Positions 10,553-23,300 of a DNA stretch of 64,000 bases are shown in pieces. The DNA comes from Cladocopium goreaui (taxonomy: Eukaryota > Sar > Dinophyceae > Suessiales > Symbiodiniaceae). Within the stretch, counting starts at the first letter, position 1. Each line of letters begins with the position of its first letter. Both the position numbers and the translations under genes were made by a program. Where the stretch lies: assembly GCA_947184155.2 (NCBI GenBank), contig CAMXCT020000449.1, positions 95,168 to 159,167 on the forward strand, given 5' to 3'. The notes beneath the pieces were generated by a model. That model was not told where the DNA came from. It was given only the letters and a program-made list of their open reading frames with translations, and did no database searches.

Positions 10553-11726
10553 TCACAATAGCAGTCAACAACACAGTAATAATAAACATACCCCTGTTAT
10601 GATGGTAAGATCTAATCAGTTTTGCTTTCCACCCCAACTTGGGGATCATTCCATCTCGCCCTTTGTTGCAGCTTTGTTGTAGTGGCTATAGTGGTATCGA
10701 ATCCCATCCCCTATGATGGATCCAATACAAACCCTGACTTCCAAGGTTGGTTGATATTTGGGAGAAGGGATTACACAGTAATATAAGACAAACATATTAC
10801 ACAGGGATACATAGTGATATATATATATATATATGTGTGTGTGTGTTCTATATTGTCCTATATATTAGTGGGCATCACTCACCACTTGAAATTTCAGGAG
10901 AACACCCTCAAATCCCATAGTGCCATAGTTGATCAGCATATGACGCTTCTCCTGCCATTATGGCCATGGCCGAGTCTCGGAGCACGCGAGCACGGCCACA
11001 AATCCAACCAGTCATTTTTGTTGCCAGTCAGCAGTATCCCCATGATATCCCCATGGTATCCCCAGAAAATGACCCGGTTTTCATAGCTGGTATAACCCTT
11101 ATAACTATCACCAAAAGGGGAAGGGATTGCATACAGATCCCCCTGACACTCTTTATGCAGGCGGGTTTCTTGTCACACCGACCTGGCGATTTCGCGCCAG
11201 GGGGTAGGGGGTGTCAAACACTGGAGTTTTTCACATGGTGAATGGAGCCTGAAGTAAATGATGTAAATGGCAATGCAAGTACATGAATAATCACTGGATA
11301 TCATTATGGAAATAATAATATGATGTCCAGTAATATGAAAAAATCATGATGTCCAGTAATTTGAATATGATGATTGCCAAACGCTGGACATTTGACTCAA
11401 CAATATTCAACAATGATTTCCATGATTTCCATGAATCTCGTCTCTTTTGGCTGGTATTTCGGCCTGATTTCATGGAATCCATTGGACTCCCTGGGAGAAT
11501 CCCAGAATCCCAGGGAGAACACAATAAGATCTTACATGGTGATTACATGATTAAGGGAATTTAGGGCATTCATTTCAGCACGAACTGCCAAGCTATTTAA
11601 GTGGCTTTCATGCTTTGACATGCTGAAAAACGATTTCACCGTATGTTTCACAAGATATTTGCTAAAGCCGAAACCACTGCGGGCCAACCCATTTCTTCCC
11701 ACCTTTGATGTGAAGGCAACACTCAA
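10553..11726. other. No confident gene; small hairpin
   Basis: A minus-strand frame at 10,908-11,016 (ICGRARVLRDSAMAIMAG) is protein-like but has no acceptor and lies beyond the glucan synthase stop, so I do not call it. A short perfect hairpin CCTGGCG-ATTT-CGCGCCAGG lies near 11,182. TA repeat at 10,818-10,850. Confidence 0.4.
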
Positions 11727-11885
11727 TCAATTCCATGACCACACAGAGGAAGGAGAACTTCCTTTGGCGTACTGCGAATCGTCGCTGGAATTGGCGGGCA
11801 TAGCCCCCGTGCGCTCTAGCAAACCACTGGAAACTGGCCCCAAGATGGCTGAGAAACACTGTCGGGTTCGCGCCGAAAATACTGG
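11727..11885 (-). CDS. Glucan synthase terminal exon 42
   Basis: 159 bp: [20 protein letters not shown], then [32 protein letters not shown] and TGA at 11,727-11,729. Ser-rich, likely cytosolic end. Acceptor CACCAG, in phase with exon 41. Confidence 0.72.
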   Translation of the reverse strand, partial: PVFSARTRQCFSAILGPVSSGLLERTGAMPANSSDDSQYAKGSSPSSVWSWN

Positions 11886-14290
11886 CTGGTGGGCAGTTCC
11901 ACCCATTCCAACCCATTCCAATCATATTGGCCTACTGCAAATCATCATCAGCCTATCGCAATTTCCATGGAAGATACCAAGAACAGAGTGCCGGGAGAAA
12001 TGTCAACATTGGGGTCCTGCCAAGCCTAACGAACCAATGGCTGTTGTCATGTTTTGGTTTAGTATGGTATAGGCTGTTGCGACCCATCCCGCCATGCTTT
12101 GCCTGATTTTGCGCATTTGGATTTGCCAAGCCCGTGGATTTTTAAAGCCATTTGAGTTTTCGCTTCCTCCAAAATCTACCTTCTGGTAATGACTGACATA
12201 GCTATTGAAATGGCCATAGAAATAGCTGATTTATATACCCATGAAAAAAGGTGGATCTTTCCATAGACGATTCAAATCTTGGCATCTGAGTTCCGATCTG
12301 ACTAGATCCCATGATATCCCATGTCAAGACGCAACAGAATGCCCACCACGAAAGACTTGTGCCAGCCCATCAAGTGGAACTTCCACAGCAGCAAGCCGGT
12401 CTCTACCTCAGTAGCGACGACCTGGCGAACTGAGCATCTATAGAGTCGCCCTAAATACATGGGTGCATCACTTTTCCTATTGAACATGGTGATTTATAGT
12501 GGATTTACCCAACAAATTGGTAGTTAAGACGGGTGATTCACAATAGTTGCATAGATCAGGTTGCGTGAATCACTCATCTGAAATAAGGCCTTCCATATAC
12601 TGTAGGCGATGTTCCAAACAGTGTTCCTCTCTTTAGCTGAATCCAGATGATGATCCATTGTGTCCCCGTAATATCCCCTTCTTAACCAATTGTGTTGGCT
12701 AAGTCACCATGTTTGATGCGGACCAACAAATGAAACCAAATTAAGACCCACCCCAAACCTTCATGATTGCTTCTTGATCCCAGAAGGGAATGTACTGGCC
12801 AACACATGGGGAAGATTTGCCGTCCAAAAGGGATTGAAGTCACATTTGAAACGGCCATTGATGACCCCATCCCCAGAGCAGCACCATCAATTCACATCTT
12901 CCTCTCCCCAAACAAATATTAGGGATTGTCACGGGATTGTCTGGGTATACTATATATTAATATTTATATACATATATATATACGATTATATAATTATATA
13001 AATATATGTACAAAAATAATATTATATATATATATGTATACAAACACAATATAACACCCCTAGAAGTTCGATAAAGTTCGTAACACCAGAGATTTCACCC
13101 CGAGCTACAGGGACCAGTACTATCACCAGGACCATGCTCAGCCACACGTGCAGCTCCTGGCGTAAGAAGTCCAACAATGGCTTAAGGCGCCAAGATAGAA
13201 ATCGATTTACCATGATTTACCATGATGAAACCTGCGGATTTTTCAGAAATTTTTTCCATGAAAAAAATTGCACCCAAAAAAGAACCCGGGATTCAGTAAA
13301 ATATGATTCATTCGCCACATTTTTCCTTTTCAACACCGGACTCTCACGAGTTGATTGGGATCAACAAAAGCGCACCTTCTTTCGACGAAAACTCAAAGGG
13401 AAATCTTCCAAGGTCACAGTTTGTCCCGGAAGTAGCACATCGCCGTTCTTTTTCCACACTTCATAGGTTAAGGCCTGGCGGTGGGGCCTTGTTGGTGACC
13501 GAAAGTGGTGCATTTTGGAGTGCCAAAATTTTCCAAAATAGCAAGTCTGAAATATGATCCAAGCAAAAGTAGCATCCATGATGTTTAGCAAACAACGGGG
13601 TGTTCCTAGGTGAACTTCGGCAGACGCCTGGGTGTTTTCACGAAGTCGGCTGACACTTGGATCGTGGTGAACCATTTTCATAGTCCGGAGTGCAAGCATC
13701 AAATGTTGGGATATACATATGTAGTCTGGCTACAATGGGATACAATGAGGTCTGTAATGCTAAATCATATTAACCTAGTACTGGGGATATAATGGGGATA
13801 TGCTGGGAATATACATGGAATGTAGCAATGGTAAGACCAACTGGTGGGGGCTACCCATTTTGGATAACCTCATTTGGTACCCCAAGATGAATAACCGATG
13901 ATAACTGGCATCTTGGATTGGATGCCAGTCATCTCAACCACCTAGGATAGCCATCGATAGCCATCCTTCAAACTGGGTCTTTCTCAACCAATCAACTGAT
14001 TCTTTTTCATGACTGCATCTTTTTCCCCATCATTGGTGGTGACCAAACATGGGGAGCTCCAAATAGCACCATTTCCCTCACCGAAACCCACACATTTTGG
14101 ATGTCCACCACGGCGCGAAGTGGCCTCCATCAGCTTCTTGTCCTGCCCCCCAGATGGTTCCCACTTGGGGGATGTCAAGTGTATAAGGAGTATATGGGAA
14201 GTATCTAGTTTACAGGGAGTGAATGGGAAGTATTTAGGGAGTGTACATGAAGTATATTCATATATATATATATACAGTTCTATCTATCTA

Positions 14291-14340
<50 letters not shown>

Positions 14341-17300
14341 GAGATAAATTTGTAGTATACGGCCGCACTCTGCAGTGAGCCGTAAACGGGTACGCTATGA
14401 AAGGTATCTGTATTCCCTGTTTTTTTTTTGGGGGGGGCCATAGGGGGCGATGTACAACGAGTAGTAAAGTCATGTCTGAGGTACGCTATAGGATCCAGTG
14501 ACCAGGTTGTGGCTCTCCAATACTGCAAAGAACGTACAGTAAGGTTTGGGCTGGGGGGGATGGGGGTCCGCGGACCGGGCTCATACATATATGTAAAGAG
14601 ATACTTATCTATATCTATATAATATATAATGTAATAACATATGTAATGTATATAAATATATATACACATTTGTATTTGTTTCTTATTCTTTTTGAAATAT
14701 GATACATCAGTTCTGGGTATCCATCCACCTAAACCCATCACACCATCTCCACCATCACACCGCGTAGAGCACCTTGCAGTGCTGCTCGAAGGCCCTCAAC
14801 CAGTTCTCCAGCCACGCCGCTGTGTCGTCCGGCCGGGCCGGCCGGGGGACGGTGAAGACACGCTCGTCTGCCTCGGCCAAAAGGGTTGATTTAAGCACTC
14901 GGAAAATGGTGATCTTCCATGGTGATTTAACCATTATAAATGGTGATTTAATGGTGATTTTCCATGGTTTAGCAATGGGTTAACAATGGTGAATAATGGG
15001 ATGATATGGGAACTACCCTCTGGTTACTTGACAGTTTGCGAACTGGAAAACGAGCCATTTAGTTCGATGATGTACCAACAAACAAAGTGACTTCCATGGC
15101 TACATTAAATAACCAAAGGGTAGATGGACAAATTATAGAACATGTGGATAATCATATGGAAACGTGTGGAACACTATAATTATTATGGAACAACATGAAC
15201 AACTATGTAAAAATATGGATAACATGATAAATATGGAAGACCTGGAAGACATATTGTAAAACTATGGAAACATCTGGAACAAATCTGGAAAATGAGGTTG
15301 AACTATTTTTTGCAGATATACTGTACCTATCTGTACCTGATGTAAATTGTCTGGATCAGCACCACTTTGGATATGTGCGTAGTAAATGCGGTCCAAAAAA
15401 CCCTTGATTTCATCGGATTCATCCAGGCACACCCCAATTGGATAGGAAAATAGAGCCGGGGATGGGTGGAAAGGGTGGAAATCGTATGGCAACTTGAATG
15501 AGGCACATGATGATTAACCGTAGACGACAATCATTTTGGCAAACAGTGCTATACCGTTTTGCCACAGCAATCGAAATCCCCACGTATGAATGGAACATAG
15601 AACATCACCTACAAGTGGGTATAAATACCAGAAGGTAGAGTAACTAAGCGGCAACATGGGTAGAGACGAGTCTATACAACTGCAGCCTCCAAACCAGAGC
15701 TGATCCCTGGCTGCCCTAAAGACAAAGGGGGGAAAGAGGGTAGATAAAGAGCTAAAATGTCCAATCTCCATCCCTTGTGGTTATACATGGCTATCATTTA
15801 AATATTAAGGTTCAAGATGGTTGGAGCAACCAGTTCAAAACCCTCGTGTGTCATCCCACTGCCTGGTAGTGGACTTTCTCAAAGGCCCATTTGAGGCACG
15901 GTGGATTTGGCATCTGGCGGCTGGATCACCAAAAAATCCAGCCGAAAAAATGGCGTTCCACAAGAAATCTCACATTCCACCAGGGTTTCTGGCGGTCTCA
16001 TAATCACTGACGGAATGATTTCAATCCATTGGTTCGAACAAAAAGCTGCCTCCGGCTCAGTGAAGCTCAGGGGGAAATCTTCTTCAGTGAGCGGCACCTG
16101 GCCGAATGCCATGTAGACACATCAACCAAACATATAGATCAATCAGTGAGCAAGAAATCGCAAAGACACAATTTTCATAAATCGATCAATCATGATCAAT
16201 CAACCAAACAGATACAAAAAGGATAGATATCGATATCTAAACAGGTACAGATACTCTTTGGTAATTTAACATAGCTATTGAAAATTGCCATTGAAATAGT
16301 GAGTTTTCCCTTTAAAATGGTGGATCTTTCCATAGTTATGTAAACGTTTACCAGGCCGGATATACTGAATACACACCTACAGCGTACATCAAACGCACAC
16401 ACGACAGCCTTGTTTTTCTTCATCCCCTACAACCCCCGGCGTCGCCGGCTGAGATTGGATAGGGACATGGGCCATGGGATTTTTGGCCAATGATAGTTCG
16501 GCCATTTGGGGGTGATTTTCTGTATTAACCATGATTCCAGGGTTCGGTCGCAGTGAGGTCGTAATAATTTACCCAGAGTATTACAATGATATAGTATTGT
16601 TGCTTCATTGTAATACCCAAAATCCTTGTGAAAATCCCAAGCCAATTCACAATGATTCTTGCTGTTACAATGAACCAACATTGGGAGATGAACATCAGCT
16701 GCCAGTCTGCAGCAACTTTAATGCCTGAATGAAAAAATCGCGGATGACCAAAACGATGGTTAAACCCCATGGGTTTGATCACATCATTGTCCCCTTGTCC
16801 CGTTGTTGTTTAATGGGCATGAAACAAAGTGGCCTATCCAACCATTTACAGACACATCCAAACATAAACTATATATAACTAGATATTAAATATATATAAA
16901 TAGTAAGGGTACTATTTACAAACGCCATTCATTATACGGGTATTCTAACTATAGATAAATATGAATAATTAGTATGAATGGCCCATAAGATGGTCCAATT
17001 CCATCCAAATTCTGCCATGTGAGTTGAACTTTCCAGGTATCCAAAGTGCTCTATCCACAGTCTTGGGGGATTGCTATTCAGTTGATATTCCACTATTTAT
17101 ATTTATCTATCCCCATTCTATTCCCATATATCCTCATATTTGAGCTTCAATTTCCCATTAATTCCCATTAGTTCCCATTAGTTCCCACTATATAATTCCC
17201 ATTAGTTCCCATTACATCTATATATATATATATACACACATATATATATATAGATATATATGTATATATATATGTGTGTGTATATATATATATATATTTA

Positions 17301-20300
17301 CCACTATATTTTCGTCAGCTTTCCAACTTTTCTATCATCTTTTGGGGCTCGAAAAACATCTCCCCACCCCCCATGGCATCCCGTTGCCGACCCCGCCGAA
17401 GCTCACACCTCGCCGTCCGCAAAGTTCACCACGTCGCCGGAGCGCGTGCGCACCGTGCGGGTCTCGGAACCCATGGGGATATCATGGGGATCTGTTTGTG
17501 GAATATCAGCAACATCATAACATCATAACTGGTGGTTGAGCCACCTAATATATAATAATCATTAATGGTTAATATATAATAATCATTAATGGTTATTATA
17601 TGGTTAATGATGGTTAATAATAATCTGGTTGGTGGTATAACATATACCCTCCAGTAAATTAACATAGACCCTGCCAGATAGGGGTTGGAAGACTAGTTTC
17701 CACTAGCAAAATTGGCCATTTTCAGGGTCTATGTTAATTTACCAGAGGGTAACTGGTTGGTGGTTTCAACCCCAATCTATCTTGGATGATTATTCCCAAT
17801 CGATGTTTGTGGAATATACCCTCTGGTAAACGTTGACATAACTATGGAAAATCACCAGCTCCAATAGGTAAATCAGCAACATCATAACTGGTTGGTCAAC
17901 TAATCATCAATCATTGTTGTGGCCATAATCTGAATCATAATATTGATAATATATCATGAATCACTGGTTGGTGGTTGAGCCACCCCTCCGAAAAAGATGA
18001 AAGTCAGTTGGGATGATGACATTCCCAATCTATGGAAAAATAAAACATGTTCCAAACCACCAACTGGTCATAACATACCATGGGAATATCATAAGATATC
18101 ACTGTGGTGTGTCAAAACCTCTTGTTCCCACACTGATGGAAGAAATCCTGCACCGCCTTGGATGGTTGAAACATGTTGAAACCCTTTATTGGGATGTTTA
18201 GCATCGTTTTCAACTGGTGCAGGATTTCGCAACCATCCACCGTATGACCGAATATAAGCAACAATCACGAAATATGGTTTCCCGGTTTGGACAATACATG
18301 GATCATTGACAGAAAGAAACTCAGTTTATCAAATATAATAACGATGTACCACTGAAAGTTAGCTTTTTGGGAACCCCCCGATGAAGTTTCAGAGAAGGCC
18401 AAAAGAAAACCGATGGGGTCACCTGCTTCAGGGTCACCGAAATCGGTGTTCGGTGCTGGATCCGAACCTTTCTCGGAGTATCCCCGAAACTTCGCTACAA
18501 ACAACGGAATCACGTAACTTGGGATATGGGGTCCCTAGAAACTATGGCTATATATCCACTCAGTTCACAGGCACCCCCAAGTGGTCCCGTGATGTCCCGT
18601 GTCCAAGACTCCCTAGCTTCTCTTGCGACGGTTTCCATGAGATTCGCATCTCCACTCCTCCAACTCCATGGTCCAAATGCCGTGCACGGCCTAGCTGCGA
18701 TTCTCCGAGAAAAACATGGGCGAAATGGATTCTGACATTGTCCGAAAGTGGGATACATCATGACCATCATGATTATATCCTTCATTGCCATATCATCCTG
18801 AAAATCCATCGGAAATCCATGGAATTAGGGTCGGACCATTTTCAGATCAAGCAAAAGGATGATTAACCACTCCCCATTGACCAATCCAATCGGATCTTGT
18901 TGCAATTGGATCCCCACTTTGCCGAATTTTTTATCTGATCTCCTGCTTTTCAGAATATTTTTCTTATAACATCCCCATTCTTCACGTTTTTTTGGGTTCG
19001 ATGGACAGATCCAGCCCCGCCTCGTCCTGGTGCTCCTGACGTCTCAAGAACCAACCCATGACGGAAAGCGCCTCGACGCCGGGCCATTGAGGTTTCGGGC
19101 CGGTTTCGGGCCGTTTCGTAGCATACTTGATGAGGATGTCATAGGATACACAAACACATAATATATATATATATATCATGGTAATTTATAATAATTCACT
19201 AACCTGAATAGTTCGGCCATTTTGGGATGATTCCCCTTACTAACTATGATTTCCAGTGAGGTCGCAGTGAGGTCGTTATAATTTACACAGATAGATAGAT
19301 AGATAGATAGGTAGGTAGATAGATAGATAGATAGATATATATATAACCAACGACGTCATATGGTCTGTCCGAAACTGAGCCTCAATGTTCTAGCAATTCT
19401 TGGGTAGTTTCTCGTGACGCACATTGATAAAGTTAGACTCCAATGGAACCTGTAGGAAAGGAACCACCCTCGGGGGAAATGAGGATAATATGCGAAAAAA
19501 ACATGGGAACAGATTACGTGATATTACGTGTGACTATCTGCGATTACTTGAAAACTACTAATGAAACAGATTGGGAAGACTATTAAAAGGAACATCACCG
19601 CTCTCGATGTATCTAAGGTTGCACGCTATTTTCATATATTTTCATCTGAGTCATTTCAGCCATGTAGCGATGGACTCTGTGCAGTGGGTTAAGCTGCGGA
19701 GAGTAGCTGCGGATAGTTGCTGCTAGCAACGTTGAAAGAATTGGAACCTTCAAAGTCAGATGCAAACTTCTGCGATAAAAATGGTCTGTCGAGCCTCTCC
19801 CTAAGTTGTTAGCACCTAAATGTGTAATAATAATAATAATATATATATATATATTATATATAATATATATATTATATAATATATTATATGTGTATATATA
19901 TATACAGGAAGCACCAGGTGTCCCCTCCATCGCCGGGAATACCCCCATCAATTTGCCATGGCACTGCAATGAAAATCATGGTGGCGAAAATGGGTGGCAC
20001 GATGACCATGCCAATGCTTTGGAACTGTCCACCTCGGCTGAATGTATTGGTCTTCCAAAAGGATCAAGAGCCGTCTCTTTATATACAATACACGACATAC
20101 ATACATTGCATATGTGTAAATAAGTGATAAATAATCATATATAATATATTATATATATATATATATATTACGCACACATCGTGCCATGTGCATATGCAAA
20201 AAATATGTCTTTAGATTCAGAATCAATATGTCCATATTATGTATAGTATACATACATGCAAATGCGCATTTACCAAAGTCTGCACGTGTGCTTTCTTTTT

Positions 20301-23300
20301 TAACAATGTGGCATGTCAATACCTCGAGCATTCAGCATTAAAGTTCATACTCGATCCGCGTCCAGGCACGACACGTTGGTGACTCCAACAATGCAAAAAA
20401 CGCTCTCTTCAACATAATGACTTAAGGATCAGCATTTCTCTCGAGCGGCTTCCTCAGAGCCGTGTCAGCTATCATCGATGATCCTTTTCTACAAAACATC
20501 ACAAAGACCTTTCATTTATTCCACAAATCAATACCAACATGGCTAAAAAGAGGATTGGTCGGAAGATAGTCCGCATCTGAATCTATGGGTTTATCATCAC
20601 TGGTTGGTGGTTTCAACCCCTTTGAAAAATATTAGTCAGTTGGGATTATTATTCCCAATATATGGAAAAATAAAACATGTTCCAAACCACCAACCAGATC
20701 ATATTCCCTAAAAAATCATTCTGTTGGGGCGGGGATCCCCCATTTTCAGACACACCGAAATCACGAAATCAGGGATCCGGCCTTCAAATATCACGGTGAG
20801 CAAGTGGACCTGAGCTACAGTAAATCACGGCCCCCTAATGTATGGCACTTTGAACGGGTAGTTTGATCGGAAATTTCCCAGAAGAAATGGAGATTTCATG
20901 GGATTTTATGGGGATTCATAAGATGTAACTAACCAACAATATGATTCTAATCACACTGTTCAAATTTAACACCCCACATCAAAACCATGTTTTTTTAGAG
21001 ATGAAACCACATATTGGGGACGATAGAACGGGGGTGCTTAATATGAATGGAGGATGGGATTATAGGAATCATGAGTTGAAAATCTGTCTGAAGATTGGGA
21101 AATGAACTCGCCTTAAAATCACGGCACTGTTGGATAACATGATCGAGCACTTCCTTGAGACATAACAAATCCAAAAGCAAATGGAACTTTTTTCACCAGA
21201 AAAATCACAGTGCTGCAAATAGACAAATACATTCCAAACATGATTATCCCATTTCAGAGGATGATTTCCGATGGTTTTTCTCCAGAAAAAATCGGGATTT
21301 CCCAAAGTCCCAGGCCTTCTGATTGGCCACGGTGTAAAGGCAACCGATGAAGAGAGCACGCTTCAGCACCTGGACATGGGAGGTACAATAGATCAATAGT
21401 ACTATTTTCTATAACGATTCATGGTTTAGAATAACTATTCAAAAATATGGTTTATAATTGTAATAAATAGTTATAGTAATAGTATATAGTGCCTTCGTAG
21501 TAGTAATAGTAAATACTAACAGTAGCCGTCTCCGGAAATCCCCGTGGCCTAGCCACGGAGGTTTCGTTCGCTGGGAAAAGCATCGAACTCAATGGGTGAT
21601 TTTCCGGCAAACCATATTTGATTACGGGGGGTAACCAATATTACCAGTGATTAACTACTAATATTCATCGTAGCAATCAACTATTAACTATTTGCGTAGA
21701 AGTATTAAATATTACCATCGCTACTAACCACTATCGTTAAAATTACCGATCAATAGTACTAGTTATAATAGTCTATTACTGTAGCTACCTCCAAAGTATA
21801 GACATATCATGGACGATCCCCCCCACCAGAAAATCCACCAAAATCTTGGCCATAAAAAGTGATGTTTCTTGAGGCTTTGCCTAGACCAAAAGACCAAAAA
21901 ACTGTGTCTCCATCAACCTCTTACCCTCTGTAAACCAACATAACTATGGAAAATCACCATTTTTAATGGGAAAATCCACTATAAATGGCAATTTTCAATA
22001 GCCATCATTGTTTACCAGAGGGTACATCCTCCAAAACTACCAAAAAAGCGAGAAACAGTGAGGGACTCAACTCGGGATGGTTCATGACTTTTGGAAAGGC
22101 CGCTCCCCAAATTCATTCACTAGTAAAATTCATCATGACTTCCCTATGGAAAATGGCTTTAAAATGGGAGTAGATACCATCATTCTTGGGCTAAGCCATA
22201 CATAAAACATATATATATATAATCATACATGTGGACCAACCTACATACATAACGCATATATTTGGACCAGGTGACCAGCATTTTCATGGTCCTTTGGCGC
22301 CTCAGTGCTTGATGCTCTCAAGGGCTGATCGATGCAAAGCCGCTCGGTGCTGTACCATGATTTCCACATTTCTCCTGCACGCCACACAGCCCGCAGGGCC
22401 CGCAGGGCTCTTGATCTCGCACACTGATGGTAAAACACTATGAATGGATTGCTGGGGATATAGTTGAATATTTTCTGGTATATATATATATATATCTTAT
22501 GCGCATATGTCCCTAGTGAAAAAACATATTGTTTTACCAATATGGACGCTTTAGCGGGGATAGAATCTAACGGTACGATTTGCTATACGGTTTATTGGGG
22601 ACATAGTGGACGGGGAAAGAAAAACATATATAACACACACTTGATATGATCTGGCTTTTGTGGCGGGTAATGGTACCAAACCTATGGAATACACCTAACA
22701 GAAATGTAGAAATAATATGAAACAATATAATTAGATATCTTTAAATCAGGGCCTAATGTTCTTGCTGTTCACATGTTTTTCAATCTTGAATGGAATGTTC
22801 ATGGGTTTTATAGGGATTTTATAGGGATTTTATAGGTTCAAACCACTGGATTTTGGAGCCTAAAACAAGACCACCGTGAAAACCATGTTTCCCCATAAGA
22901 CGACCGCGCGACGGGGCGACCGCGCGACGGGGCGACCGCGCCACCTCCCTTGTGAAAGAAGAAGTTCTTCCAGTTCTCGAAATCTTCCTTCCAGCCCTTG
23001 CAGGTGAACCTGGGAGGAGCCACCAACATATTACTACAAGCACCACTTAAGTTACAAACAAATCACATTTTTTGAGAAAAAACTGATAAATCATCCAATC
23101 AACATCGGTAACACATATTTTATCCAACATCTTAAAAAAAACATTCTTCCTGACATTTCATCTGCCATCCAATCTCGCAGCTGGTTTCAGCTCGCCATAG
23201 AGTGGCTGTCAGCTTTCGATGATTCGCTACGAAAAATTGCTGGAAGGTATGGTCAAATGGAAACATGGCTGATGTGAAGGAAAGCATGGACCATTTTGCT

